A program made the position numbers and the translations under genes. 64,000 bases of DNA from an uncultured Hymenobacter sp. (GTDB lineage: Bacteria; Bacteroidota; Bacteroidia; Cytophagales; Hymenobacteraceae). How positions within the stretch are numbered: position 1 is the stretch's first letter; every line of letters begins with the position of its first letter. The stretch is from the NCBI GenBank assembly GCA_913776615.1, contig CAJYPK010000034.1, positions 62,001 through 126,000 on the forward strand, in the 5' to 3' direction. Below, in pieces: positions 1 to 7,550 of this stretch. The notes beneath the pieces are model-generated. The model ran no database searches. It worked only from the letters and a program-made list of their open reading frames with translations, and was not told the origin of the DNA.

Positions 1-696
1 CCCGGTGGGCAACAGGCGGCTATACTCGTGCATGTCTTCGAGCAGCACGTTGCGGTTGATATTGGCCAGGATGAGGTCGAAAGGAGCTTCCTCGGCCAGG
101 GTTTCGGCCCCGCCCAGGCGGCACTCGATGGTGCGGCAGTGGTTTTCGGCGGCGTTGTCGCGGGCGTTTTCTACCGTCCAGGGCTCGACGTCGACGGCCA
201 GCACCTGGCGCGCCCCCAGCATCTCGGCCATGATGGCCAGAATGCCCGTGCCGCAGCCCATGTCCAGCACGCGCTTGCCGTGATGGTCGAGGTCGAGCTG
301 ATTTTCGATCATGAGCGCCGTCGTTTCGTGGTGGCCGGTACCAAACGACATGCGGGGCATTATCTCGATGTCGTACTCCACGCCCTCGGGCTTGGGGTGA
401 AACGGCGCCCGCACCGATACGCGGTCGGCAATGATGAGCGGCTGAAAATTCTTCTCCCACTCGGCATTCCAGTTTTGCCGGGTAATCACGCGGTCGGAAT
501 AAGCCAGCTCACCAATTCCTTCGTAGCGGCTCATGATCTCCGCCACGGCATCGCGGTCAAAAGCTTCTTCGGTCGTGTAGGCGCAAAAGCCCGCATCGTT
601 GTCTTCAAATGTATCGAAACCCACCTCGCCCAGCTCGGCCACCAGAATGTCGGCTAGCTCGCGGGGTGCCTGCACAGTCAACTCAATAAAATCCAT
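1..696 (-). CDS. prmA: Ribosomal protein L11 methyltransferase, C-terminus cut by window edge
   Basis: SAM-dependent methyltransferase that methylates ribosomal protein L11 in the cytoplasm. The in-frame reading from the ATG at 696 gives 232 residues with no stop before the window edge, so the C-terminal end lies outside. Visible marks are FGTGHHETT (about residues 118-126), the SAM-binding VLDMGCGTGI (143-152), an acidic VDVEP after the next strand, and ILANINRNVL (209-218), which matches the family's NPPY-like N-rich motif. The N-terminal substrate-recognition domain is present and of the short type common in Bacteroidota. A promoter candidate lies just upstream. The family is clear; the exact C-terminus cannot be judged. 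Confidence 0.93.
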   Translation of the reverse strand, partial: MDFIELTVQAPRELADILVAELGEVGFDTFEDNDAGFCAYTTEEAFDRDAVAEIMSRYEGIGELAYSDRVITRQNWNAEWEKNFQPLIIADRVSVRAPFHPKPEGVEYDIEIMPRMSFGTGHHETTALMIENQLDLDHHGKRVLDMGCGTGILAIMAEMLGARQVLAVDVEPWTVENARDNAAENHCRTIECRLGGAETLAEEAPFDLILANINRNVLLEDMHEYSRLLPTG

Positions 697-711
697 TTTG
701 CAATTAAAAGA

Positions 712-743
712 AAAAGGTAACAGTCGGCAAAGTTCGTTCAAAA
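712..743 (-). promoter_or_regulatory. Candidate Bacteroidota promoter for prmA
   Basis: Read on the minus strand, TTTTG is followed after 19 bases by TACCTTTT, one base off the TAnnTTTG -7 consensus of Bacteroidota sigma-A. It lies about 16-47 bases upstream of the prmA ATG. Sequence match only. Confidence 0.45.
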
Positions 744-777
744 CCGGGAGCCAGAGCGGCCGTTGCGCTGCTATAAC

Positions 778-811
778 GAAAAAGCCGCTGGCACGGACCG
801 GCGGCTTTTTA
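778..811 (-). terminator. Rho-independent terminator after the small secreted protein gene
   Basis: Inverted repeat AAAAAGCCGC / GCGGCTTTTT around a short loop, with a T run on both strands. It lies about 20 bases past the stop of the minus-strand gene at 829-1212 and upstream of the prmA promoter, so it separates the two units. Confidence 0.8.
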
Positions 812-828
812 GATAATTGCTTCTAAAC

Positions 829-1212
829 CTACTGCTTGCAGCCGGCAAACGAACGCACTTTCGTATAGTGAATCGCAAAATCGGCCCGGCTGCGGTCGGT
901 AGTTACGAATAATGTGTAATCGGCAAATTCCCGGTTTTCGGCCGGGCACCACAGGCCCGCCTTGTCGGCAAACAGCTTGTTGGTTTCGTTGAACACGAGA
1001 ACGTCGGCAAAAGCCTGCTCGGGCTCTACGTACACCACCGCGAAGCACGAATTGGCTCGACGAGGGTCATTTTCGAGGTACACCGAGCCAAATATCTTGC
1101 AGGGCTCTACCGAACCGGCAATTCGGGCCGGTACCGGGGCGGGTCGGCGGGCTTCGTTAGTCGAGCCCGGCAAAACGAAAAAAAGCAGGAACGAAAGTAA
1201 AAAAGAATACAT
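829..1212 (-). CDS. Small secreted protein, septoil-knot (DUF6150)-like
   Basis: 127 residues from the ATG at 1212. A hydrophobic start (MYSFLLSFLLFFVLPGS) reads as a signal peptide, so the ATG at 1212 is preferred over the upstream one at 1251, which would put 13 polar residues before it. The mature part has internally similar beta-strand segments with the pattern FGSVYLEN, FADVLVFNE, FADYTLFVT and FAIHYTK, each with an F/V-x-D/N-x spacing, and ends in a Cys-containing FAGCKQ. This pattern resembles small Bacteroidota proteins of the DUF6150 / septoil-knot group as I remember them; no enzymatic motif is visible. Function unknown, probably periplasmic or extracellular. It has its own terminator at 778-811. 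Confidence 0.6.
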   Translation of the reverse strand: MYSFLLSFLLFFVLPGSTNEARRPAPVPARIAGSVEPCKIFGSVYLENDPRRANSCFAVVYVEPEQAFADVLVFNETNKLFADKAGLWCPAENREFADYTLFVTTDRSRADFAIHYTKVRSFAGCKQ

Positions 1213-1320
1213 GGGGGAACTGCTAGTAAAGAATGAATGGTAGGTTAGCAAGCCGACCTAGCCCGACAAGGCAATAATTCGGCCTAAAATACAATTCGTC
1301 CTTTGGGCAGTACCAGGTAG

Positions 1321-2085
1321 CTAAAAGGACTTGACAATTTCTACAAAATCCCGCGATTTTAGCGAGGCGCCCCCGATCAGGCCGCCATCTACGTCGGGCT
1401 GGCTGAAGAGCTCGCGGGCATTCTGCGCGTTGCACGAGCCGCCGTAAAGAATGGTCGTATTGTCGGCCGTGGCCTGGTCGTAGGCGGCGGCGATCTGCTG
1501 GCGGATGAAGGCGTGCACTTCCTGCGCCTGCGCGCTGCTGGCCGTGCGCCCCGTGCCAATGGCCCAGATGGGCTCGTAGGCGATAACCACCTTCGCAAAA
1601 TCTTCTTTGCTGAGGTGAAACAGGCCGTTGGCTAGCTGCTGGCCGATGAAGTCAAAGGTTTCGTCGGCCTCGCGGGTTTCGAGGCTTTCGCCCACGCAGA
1701 AAATCGGTTTCAGGCCGGCGGCCAGGGCGGCAGTCAGCTTTTCGGCCAGCAGGGCGTCGTCTTCGCGGAAGTGCTGGCGGCGCTCGGAGTGGCCCAGAAT
1801 TACGTAGTCGCAGCCCACCGACTGCAATTGCTTGGCCGACACCTCGCCGGTGTAAGCGCCGCTTTCTTTCTGGTGAAAATTTTGGGCACCCAGCGCGGGA
1901 TTACCGCCCTCGCCCAGCAGCCGGCCCACGCCGCTCAACAGCGGAAAGGGCGGGCAAATAACTACCTGGGGCCGGGGGCCGGTGATTTCGTCGTGCAGCA
2001 TCTGCACGATTTCAGACGTCAGGGCCTGCGCTTCGGGCAGGGTGAGGTTCATTTTCCAGTTGCCGGCAACAAAATTCTGGCGCAT
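1321..2085 (-). CDS. tpiA: Triosephosphate isomerase
   Basis: Interconverts dihydroxyacetone phosphate and glyceraldehyde 3-phosphate in glycolysis and gluconeogenesis. 254 residues, the usual length. The start at 2085 (MRQNFVAGNWKMN) gives the canonical N-terminus; a longer frame runs upstream but has no family similarity there. Catalytic residues are visible: Asn9 and Lys11 in GNWKMN, the electrophilic His in LGHSERR (near 100), and the base Glu in AYEPIWAIGTG (near 170). The phosphate-binding YGGSC and GGLIGGASL loops are present near the C-terminus. Stands alone on the minus strand with its own promoter candidate. Confidence 0.97.
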   Translation of the reverse strand: MRQNFVAGNWKMNLTLPEAQALTSEIVQMLHDEITGPRPQVVICPPFPLLSGVGRLLGEGGNPALGAQNFHQKESGAYTGEVSAKQLQSVGCDYVILGHSERRQHFREDDALLAEKLTAALAAGLKPIFCVGESLETREADETFDFIGQQLANGLFHLSKEDFAKVVIAYEPIWAIGTGRTASSAQAQEVHAFIRQQIAAAYDQATADNTTILYGGSCNAQNARELFSQPDVDGGLIGGASLKSRDFVEIVKSF

Positions 2086-2129
2086 CGGAAGAAGGGGTAA
2101 AGTAAAACGCGGCCCACTGCGGACCGGGG

Positions 2130-2137
2130 CAAAAGTA
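2130..2137 (-). promoter_or_regulatory. Candidate -7 element for tpiA
   Basis: On the minus strand TACTTTTG matches TAnnTTTG exactly, 45-52 bases upstream of the tpiA ATG. No convincing TTTG -33 element is seen at the expected spacing, so this is a partial match. Confidence 0.4.
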
Positions 2138-2153
2138 CAGGCAGACGCCGCCC

Positions 2154-2942
2154 CTACCCCACTACCGGCAGTTGCCGACGGCGCTGCCAGCCAGCCGCCC
2201 CGGCTCCAACCAGCAGCACGATTGCCGCCCCGAGCGCCGCCGTGGCCAGCCCCGGCTGACTCGCCCGCTGGGCCACCCAGATGCCCACGAGCCCCCAGGC
2301 AATGGGCAGCGGCAGGCGCGCATCTTGATTGCGCCAGGCCAGCCCGGTACCCAGCCCCGCCGCCACGAGCAACAGCGCGTAACACCCTAGCCGGCTGGCC
2401 TCGGCCGACCAGCTCACGCCGAACCCATCGCGCAGGCCGAAAATAAAATTGAGCACCGTCGCCAGCATTATCCAGCCTAGATAAAGGCTTAGAAACCACA
2501 CCGGCCAGCTTGGGGCCATCTGCATAAGCACCAGCCGCCGCGCCCGCCCGTAGGCCTGGGCCAGAAACAACGCGATAAACAGCATCACGGTCAGGCTCAT
2601 GCTGATAAGCTCGTAGCTAAACACCAGCGTCCAGGCAGTAGTCGCCAGCACAGTGAGCGTCAGCAGTGGGTTGATTTCGCGGGGCAGGCGGGCAGCCTGC
2701 TGCCGGGGTAGTAGCTGCCATACCGTATACACTACCAGTCCCAAAAAGATAATGCCCCAAATACTAAACGCGTAGCCCGCCGGCGTGAGCAGCGTGGGAT
2801 GCCGGGCCGACATGGACCCGTTGCTGAGCGCGCCCTCGGGCGGGTGGGCGTTGTACACGTAGTTGACGTACAGGCAGGCCGCTACGGCTACCGGCAAGAG
2901 CCAGCGCCACCGGCGGCTGGCTTTGGGGGCAGTATTTTCCAT
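2154..2942 (-). CDS. TspO/MBR-type tryptophan-rich membrane protein
   Basis: 262 residues from the ATG at 2942 (MENTAPKASRRWRWLLPVAV). Strongly hydrophobic with about seven or eight membrane segments. The segment TPAGYAFSIWGIIFLGLVVY is the signature stretch of the TspO-related proteins that Bacteroidota genomes usually label tryptophan-rich sensory protein. These are longer than classical five-helix TspO (about 160 residues). Ligand unknown; porphyrin or lipid binding is only a family-level guess. A start further upstream (3041) would overlap the cysK terminator and lacks a coherent N-terminus. Sits between cysK and tpiA on the same strand, with cysK's terminator upstream, so it is probably a separate unit. 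Confidence 0.75.
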   Translation of the reverse strand: MENTAPKASRRWRWLLPVAVAACLYVNYVYNAHPPEGALSNGSMSARHPTLLTPAGYAFSIWGIIFLGLVVYTVWQLLPRQQAARLPREINPLLTLTVLATTAWTLVFSYELISMSLTVMLFIALFLAQAYGRARRLVLMQMAPSWPVWFLSLYLGWIMLATVLNFIFGLRDGFGVSWSAEASRLGCYALLLVAAGLGTGLAWRNQDARLPLPIAWGLVGIWVAQRASQPGLATAALGAAIVLLVGAGAAGWQRRRQLPVVG

Positions 2943-2957
2943 GTCAGCCCATACGAA

Positions 2958-3005
2958 ATAAAACAAAAGAGCGCCGCACCTCAACAAGCCAGGCACGGCG
3001 CTCTT
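2958..3005 (-). terminator. Rho-independent terminator after cysK
   Basis: Inverted repeat AAGAGCGCCG (2967-2976) and CGGCGCTCTT (2996-3005). On the minus strand the stem is followed by a T-rich run (TTTTGTTTTATTT). It lies 28 bases past the cysK stop and overlaps the leader of the TspO-like gene. Confidence 0.85.
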
Positions 3006-3033
3006 GATAGTTAATCGTTTATAAACAGGCCAG

Positions 3034-3957
3034 TTACACAAACAAGCCCTCCACCGACAGATAACGCTCGCCCGTGTCGTAGCAGAAGGTGAGCACCTTG
3101 CCGCCCTGCGGCACTTCTGCCAGCTTTTTGGCCACGGCGGCCAGCGAGGCCCCCGACGAGATGCCGCACAAGATACCTTCCTCGCGGGCGGCGCGGCGCG
3201 TCATCTCAAACGCCTCGTCGCGGCTTACCTGGATTACCCCGTCGAGTACTTCGCGGTGCAGGTTGTCGGGAATAAAGCCCGCCCCGATGCCCTGGATAGG
3301 GTGCGGCCCCGGCGCGCCGCCGCTGATAACCGGCGAAAGCTCGGGCTCTACGGCGAAAGTTTTCATGTGCGGAAACTTGGGCTTGAGCACTTCCGTCACC
3401 CCCGTGAGGTGACCACCCGTGCCCACGCCCGTGATGTGAAAGTCGAAGCCGCCCTCCGGCGCGTCGGCCAGGATTTCCTGGGCCGTGGTAGCGACGTGCA
3501 CCGCGATGTTGGCGGGGTTGGAAAACTGCATGGGCATCCAGGCACCGGGCGTGGTATCCACGATTTCCTGGGCCTTGGCAATGGCGGCCTTCATGCCACC
3601 CTCGCGGGGCGTCAGCTCCAGGTTGGCCCCGTAAGCTGACATCAGGCGGCGGCGCTCGATGCTCATGCTCTCGGGCATGACGAGCGTGATTTTATAGCCC
3701 TTCACGGCGGCCACCAGCGCCAGGCCCACGCCGGTATTGCCCGAGGTAGGCTCCACAATGAGGCTACCCGGGGTGAGAATACCATCTTTCTCCGCTTGCT
3801 CTATCATGCTCAGCGCAATGCGGTCCTTAATGGAACCGCCGGGATTCTGGCGCTCCAGCTTCACCCACACTTCCACGTCGGGGCGCTCGGCAAAAAGGCG
3901 ATTGAGTTTAACGAGTGGCGTGCGGCCGATGGCTTCGAGAATGGAATTGGCTTTCAT
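3034..3957 (-). CDS. cysK: Cysteine synthase (O-acetylserine sulfhydrylase)
   Basis: Makes cysteine from O-acetylserine and sulfide, using PLP. 307 residues, typical length. The PLP lysine is Lys44 in NPGGSIKDR; the substrate loop PTSGNTG is at residues 70-76; the glycine-rich phosphate cup GVGTGGHLTG is near 185; and the C-terminal SSGAS loop that holds the PLP nitrogen is present. cysE lies directly upstream on the same strand, 132 bases away, so the two enzymes of the cysteine pathway are probably co-transcribed through the repeat at 3966-4086. CysK versus CysM is decided here only by overall similarity and by the cysE partner. Confidence 0.93.
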   Translation of the reverse strand: MKANSILEAIGRTPLVKLNRLFAERPDVEVWVKLERQNPGGSIKDRIALSMIEQAEKDGILTPGSLIVEPTSGNTGVGLALVAAVKGYKITLVMPESMSIERRRLMSAYGANLELTPREGGMKAAIAKAQEIVDTTPGAWMPMQFSNPANIAVHVATTAQEILADAPEGGFDFHITGVGTGGHLTGVTEVLKPKFPHMKTFAVEPELSPVISGGAPGPHPIQGIGAGFIPDNLHREVLDGVIQVSRDEAFEMTRRAAREEGILCGISSGASLAAVAKKLAEVPQGGKVLTFCYDTGERYLSVEGLFV

Positions 3958-3965
3958 GGAAAAAA

Positions 3966-4086
3966 GTGAAATAGTGAGATGGCGAGAGGTGAAATAGTGG
4001 GATGGTGAAATGGCGAATCAGTAATTAGTCGGGCTATTTTTTATCCCACTCCCTAGTTCACCACCTCGCCATTTCACCATCTCGCC
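3966..4086. repeat. Inverted stuttering repeat (GTGAAATGGCGA family) between cysE and cysK
   Basis: Left side has iterations of GTGAGATGGCGA / GTGAAATAGTGGGATGG / GTGAAATGGCGAA; right side has the complementary TTCACCACCTCGCCATTTCACCATCTCGCC. The centre (about 4014-4050) is unrelated. The same family is seen at 12260-12364. It fills the gap between the cysE stop and the cysK start. Confidence 0.8.
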
Positions 4087-4089
4087 GAT

Positions 4090-4932
4090 TTAAATTGAAA
4101 AAGTCAGCTCGCCGGCTGGGTCGTCTTGCCGGGCCATGTGCAGCTGCGCCCGGTGATACACCCGCGAGTGCGAGGGCACGCTCTCGGTCAGCCACACGTT
4201 GCCGCCGATGATACTGCGGGTGCCAATTACCGTGCTGCCGCCCAGAATGGTCGCGTTGGCGTACACCACCACGTGGTCTTCGATGGTGGGATGACGCTTG
4301 AGCCCTTGCAAGCCCTTCGTCACGCTCAGCGCGCCCAGCGTAACGCCTTGGTAAATTTGGACGTGCGCGCCAATCTCCGCCGTTTCGCCGATGACGATGC
4401 CCGTACCGTGGTCGATGCAGAATGCCGGCCCGATGCGGGCGCCGGGGTGAATATCGATGCCCGTGCGATGGTGGGCGTATTCGCTCAGCAGGCGCGGCAG
4501 GCGCGGCACCCCGCGCTGGTGCAGGGCGTGGGCCAGCCGGTGCAGCGCCGTCGCGTAAAACCCGGGGTAGGTACTCAGAATTTCGCCCAGGTCCTGGGCG
4601 GCGGGGTCGGCGGCCAGGGTAGCGGTAGCGTCGCGCAATAGCGCGGCGCGCAGGGCAGGCAGGCCGTCGAACAAATCAGCGGCCAGGGTACTGGGCTTGA
4701 GGGGCAGGCCGGGCACCTGGGCCAGCAGCTCGGCAAGCTCGGCTTGCAGATGGTAGAGGGTGGCGGCTACGGCATCGGTACCAGCCAGGGGGCGAGCGGC
4801 GCGCTCCGGAAAGAGCACGGCCAGCACTTGCTCGGCTAGCGCGCAGAATGCGGCACCCGGCAGGGCGGTGGGCACGGCCGCGTGCGCCCGGGCCAATTGC
4901 TCGGCAAACGTTTCGAGGGCAGCGGCGGACAC
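4090..4932 (-). CDS. cysE: Serine O-acetyltransferase
   Basis: Acetylates serine to O-acetylserine, the substrate of CysK encoded next door. A helical N-terminal domain is followed by a left-handed beta-helix of hexapeptide repeats (about the last 120 residues). Catalytic marks: HHRTGIDIHPGA, FCIDHGTGIVIGETAEIG with the active-site His-Gly-Thr, and YQGVTLG. The final residue is isoleucine (…LTFSI); in well-studied CysE proteins a terminal Ile docks into the CysK active site to form the cysteine synthase complex. Start uncertain: the GTG at 4932 gives 280 residues; the frame also stays open up to an ATG at 4992, adding 20 residues. Confidence 0.9.
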   Translation of the reverse strand: MSAAALETFAEQLARAHAAVPTALPGAAFCALAEQVLAVLFPERAARPLAGTDAVAATLYHLQAELAELLAQVPGLPLKPSTLAADLFDGLPALRAALLRDATATLAADPAAQDLGEILSTYPGFYATALHRLAHALHQRGVPRLPRLLSEYAHHRTGIDIHPGARIGPAFCIDHGTGIVIGETAEIGAHVQIYQGVTLGALSVTKGLQGLKRHPTIEDHVVVYANATILGGSTVIGTRSIIGGNVWLTESVPSHSRVYHRAQLHMARQDDPAGELTFSI

Positions 4933-5166
4933 GGAAGTATCATGGGCTAAGGATGAAAATCGGCCGGTAAGATAGCACCACCGGCGCAGCACAGGGTTCC
5001 TAACCAGCCAGCCGGGCCGAAGGTTTTCGGAAGGCGTCGTACAACCCCTACCCCAGCCCGGCCGTTAGTTGCTGGCAAATGTCCGGCAATCTGCCTGCTG
5101 GGCGCTGGCTTTCCTCTCCTTTTCCGTACTGAGCGCGGCCCGCCCGTGCTTGTCATTTCTTTTTCC

Positions 5167-5478
5167 ATGTCCACTCCCCTCGTCAACGCCAACTCCACTG
5201 CCCCCGGCACCGATGGCGCCAAGCACCTCGCCGCCGGCCACCACGTAGCCCTGCGCCTCTGGGAAAATGAGGAGCCCGGCGAGCCCAAGCCGCTCAGCAA
5301 CCGCCCCTACGAAACCGTAGGCTACGTACTCAAAGGCCGCGCCGAGCTGCATCTCGAAGGCAAAGTAACTACGCTGGAGCCCGGTGCTTCTTACCTCGTG
5401 CCGCAGGGAGCTTCGCACACCTACAAGATTCTGGAGACGTTTACGGCGATTGAAGCTACGTCGCCGCCCCAGGTGTAA
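5167..5478 (+). CDS. Small cupin-domain protein
   Basis: 103 residues from ATG 5167, a single cupin barrel. ETVGYVLKGRAELHLEGK covers the first conserved cupin motif, with G-Y-V-L-K-G in place of the metal-binding G-x5-H-x-H, and LEPGASYLVPQGASHTYK is the second motif (P-x-G-x2-H). One metal-binding His is therefore visible in motif 2, while motif 1 has lost the usual His pair, so metal binding is doubtful. Such stand-alone cupins often bind small molecules or act as stress-linked accessory proteins; no substrate can be named. Transcribed away from cysE, with a large inverted repeat just downstream. Confidence 0.75.
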   Translation: MSTPLVNANSTAPGTDGAKHLAAGHHVALRLWENEEPGEPKPLSNRPYETVGYVLKGRAELHLEGKVTTLEPGASYLVPQGASHTYKILETFTAIEATSPPQV

Positions 5479-5555
5479 TGCCTTATTGACCAGTAGTCAA
5501 ACAGCGCTTGGCTGGTTAACTTTTTTAGTTGAAAACAGTCAGCGCTTTCCCCAGC

Positions 5556-5660
5556 GTTTGTCATGCTGAGCTTGCCGAAGCAGCTCGCGTGGTCCAGTAA
5601 TCAGTACGCATGATTTTACTGCGCCACGCGAGCTGCTTCGGCAAGCTCAGCATGACAAAC
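5556..5660. repeat. Perfect inverted repeat, GTCATGCTGAGC family, 37-bp arms
   Basis: Arm 1 (5556-5592) begins GTTTGTCATGCTGAGCTTGC and arm 2 (5624-5660) is its exact reverse complement over 37 bases, with a 31-base centre. It lies between the convergent cupin and hydrolase genes and may also act as a bidirectional stop. Related arms occur at 35861, 44970 and 54629. Confidence 0.9.
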
Positions 5661-5685
5661 GTTTTTAATGGTAGGCGTCTAATGA

Positions 5686-6669
5686 TCAGCCCGGTACAGC
5701 GCGCGTAAAAAAATCCACCGCCCGCCGCTCCGAGTAGTACGTGCCGTTCGGCCCACCTTCGTTAAAGCCTACGTGGCCGCCTTCCGCAGGGGTTTCGAGG
5801 TAAAAAAACCGGCTGGCCCGCGCCGCCTCGCGTGGAAAGCAGCTGGGCGGCAAGAATGGGTCATTTAAAGCATTGACCAGCAAAGTAGGAATGCGAATAC
5901 CCGCTAAGTATCGCCCCGAAGCCGAGTGCTCGTAGTAATCGTCCGCCGAGGCGAAGCCGTGGAGCGGGGCTGTGTACCGCTCGTCGAACTGTGGAAAATC
6001 ACGCAGCTCATCCAGCGCCGATAAGTCGAGCTGCCCCGGCAGGTGAGCCGCCTTCACCCGCATCTTCTGGCGCAGCGACGCCAGAAAGCGCCGCAGGTAG
6101 ATCTGATTTTGCCAGCGGCTGATATGCACCGAGCTGGCCTTTAGATCGGTAGGCACCGAGAATACCGCCGCCCGCTGCACCTGGCTGGGTACCCGCGCCG
6201 CGTTTTCGCCCAAGTATTTGAGCGTGACGTTACCGCCCGCCGAGAAGCCCGTCAGAAACAGCTCGGGGTAGTGCTTTTCTTCGACGGCGTAGCGAACTAC
6301 CGCCGCCAGGTCGTCGGTGTCGCCGAGGTGATAGGCCCGCAGCAAGCGGTTGGTTTCGCCGCCGCAGCCCCGGTAGTTCCAAGCCAGGGCGTCGAAGCCC
6401 GCTTGGTTGAGCGCCCGCGCCATGCCGCGCACGTAAGGTCGATTACTGTCGCCCTCCAGTCCGTGCGAAATAATACCCAACCGCCGGGCCGGTACCGGGC
6501 CAGCCAGCGACCAGTCGAGGTCTACGAAGTCACCATCGGGCAGCTCTAGCCGCTCGCGCTGATATGCCACGCCCGGCACCCGCCGCAACGTGCTAGCCAC
6601 GATGGTCTGTAAATGGCCGTTGGCGAGCAGCGCCGCCGGGCGGTAATCGGAAATGGTTAGCAGGGGCAT
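5686..6669 (-). CDS. Alpha/beta hydrolase, YheT family
   Basis: 327 residues from the ATG at 6669. Alpha/beta-hydrolase fold with the nucleophile elbow TGFSAGGN (Ser), acid in VNALNDPFLPP (Asp) and base in EGGHVGFNEGG (His), and the oxyanion-side SHGLEGDSNRPYVRG typical of the YheT/embryogenesis-associated EMB8 group. N-terminal YRPAALLANGHLQTI is also a strong mark of this family, whose substrate is not firmly known (an esterase or lipase is likely). Predicted cytoplasmic, no signal peptide. Convergent with the cupin gene across the repeat; upstream is the rpsT promoter region in the opposite direction. Confidence 0.9.
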   Translation of the reverse strand: MPLLTISDYRPAALLANGHLQTIVASTLRRVPGVAYQRERLELPDGDFVDLDWSLAGPVPARRLGIISHGLEGDSNRPYVRGMARALNQAGFDALAWNYRGCGGETNRLLRAYHLGDTDDLAAVVRYAVEEKHYPELFLTGFSAGGNVTLKYLGENAARVPSQVQRAAVFSVPTDLKASSVHISRWQNQIYLRRFLASLRQKMRVKAAHLPGQLDLSALDELRDFPQFDERYTAPLHGFASADDYYEHSASGRYLAGIRIPTLLVNALNDPFLPPSCFPREAARASRFFYLETPAEGGHVGFNEGGPNGTYYSERRAVDFFTRAVPG

Positions 6670-6854
6670 AAAGGCGGAGGACAGCCGGCACAACGGCGCG
6701 CCAAGGCCACGGGATACTCAATTGCCCGCTTTTCCTGCGCGCCAGCGCAATTTTTAGCAAAGATGCAGCCCGTTAACCAGGCCCACGCGCATCGTTACCA
6801 GCCCGACCCGCTAATTTTGTTACGCAGGCGCTGGGAATTATTGTTTTTATTGTT

Positions 6855-6862
6855 TACCTTTG
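6855..6862 (+). promoter_or_regulatory. Candidate -7 element for rpsT
   Basis: TACCTTTG fits TAnnTTTG exactly, 62 bases upstream of the rpsT start; a second TAnnTTTG match (TAATTTTG) lies at 6812-6819. No clear TTTG lies at the standard distance from the first. Confidence 0.45.
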
Positions 6863-6923
6863 CCCTCCCAAACGTGAAAACCACAGCCGACTGGCTGTTT
6901 CCAATAGAATTTTCTTTTTTGTC

Positions 6924-7175
6924 ATGGCAAACCATAAGTCGGCTATTAAGCGCATCCGCAGCAACGAAGCGAAGCGCGTACTGAACCGCTACCAGCACAA
7001 GTCTACCCGCACGGCCATTAAGAAGCTGCGCGACACCACCGATAAATCGGCCGCTCAAGAGCTGCTGAAGAAGGTATCGTCGATGCTGGACCGCCTGGCC
7101 AAGAAGAACATCATCCACAAAAACAAAGCTGCTAACAATAAGAGCAAGCTGACAAAGCTCGTTAACGCGCTCTAG
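6924..7175 (+). CDS. rpsT: 30S ribosomal protein S20
   Basis: 83 residues, lysine/arginine rich, starting MANHKSAIKRIRSNEAKR, which is the classic S20 N-terminus that binds 16S rRNA in the small subunit. Three-helix all-alpha composition and a lysine-rich tail (NKAANNKSKLTKLVNAL) complete the family pattern. Single-gene unit with a promoter candidate upstream and two terminators downstream. Confidence 0.98.
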   Translation: MANHKSAIKRIRSNEAKRVLNRYQHKSTRTAIKKLRDTTDKSAAQELLKKVSSMLDRLAKKNIIHKNKAANNKSKLTKLVNAL

Positions 7176-7190
7176 CGCGAGACGAGTTTA

Positions 7191-7236
7191 GCGGGACCGG
7201 ACTCTGCCGCCCCACCGTTCGGTCCCGCGCTTTTTA
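7191..7236 (+). terminator. Rho-independent terminator after rpsT
   Basis: GCGGGACCG (7191) pairs with CGGTCCCGC, followed by GCTTTTTATT. It lies 16 bases past the rpsT stop. Confidence 0.9.
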
Positions 7237-7240
7237 TTGG

Positions 7241-7270
7241 AAGCCCCGTCAGTCTCTGGCGGGGCTTTTC
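7241..7270 (+). terminator. Second terminator hairpin after rpsT
   Basis: AAGCCCCG and CGGGGCTTTT enclose a 12-base loop, giving a short GC stem with a T tail directly behind the first terminator. The tandem arrangement would give tight termination. Confidence 0.75.
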
Positions 7271-7275
7271 CCTTT

Positions 7276-7550
7276 ATCGCAGATTAAACGGATTTCGGGG
7301 ATACGCCCGCCAGCCTCCGGCGGCGGGCTGACTAGCTGCTGGCTGGCGCCCACCTTGGGATAATTGATTTGATCCTTGAGTTAAGATCTTGATACATTAC
7401 AGCGGAGCTGTGAGAAGCAAAAAAGCCTGCCCCACACAATGAGGCAGGCTTTCTACAGCAAAATCAAAACGGCATCCAAGTAGTCAGCCCGCCGCCGCAG
7501 GCAGGCGGGCGTATCCCCGAAATCCGTTAAATCCGTTAAATCCGCGGTCC
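7276..7550. repeat. TTAACGG-family paired inverted repeat between rpsT and pyk
   Basis: Left arm 7276-7334 runs CGCAGATTAAACGGATTTCG then GGGATACGCC and a GC palindrome; right arm 7481-7550 is its inverted partner, ending TCCGTTAAATCCGCGGTCC right at the pyk stop codon. Between the arms (7335-7480) is unrelated DNA that contains the pyk terminator. No gene is seen in 7176-7549 (374 bases). Confidence 0.88.
7419..7453 (-). terminator. Rho-independent terminator of pyk
   Basis: AAAAAGCCTGCC and GGCAGGCTTT pair around an 11-base loop; on the minus strand the stem ends in a run of six T. It lies about 95 bases past the pyk stop, between the two arms of the repeat pair. Confidence 0.85.

Noticed and set aside
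6763..6984. 73-codon plus-strand ORF over the rpsT leader
   Set aside because: Overlaps the promoter and start of rpsT; no domain.
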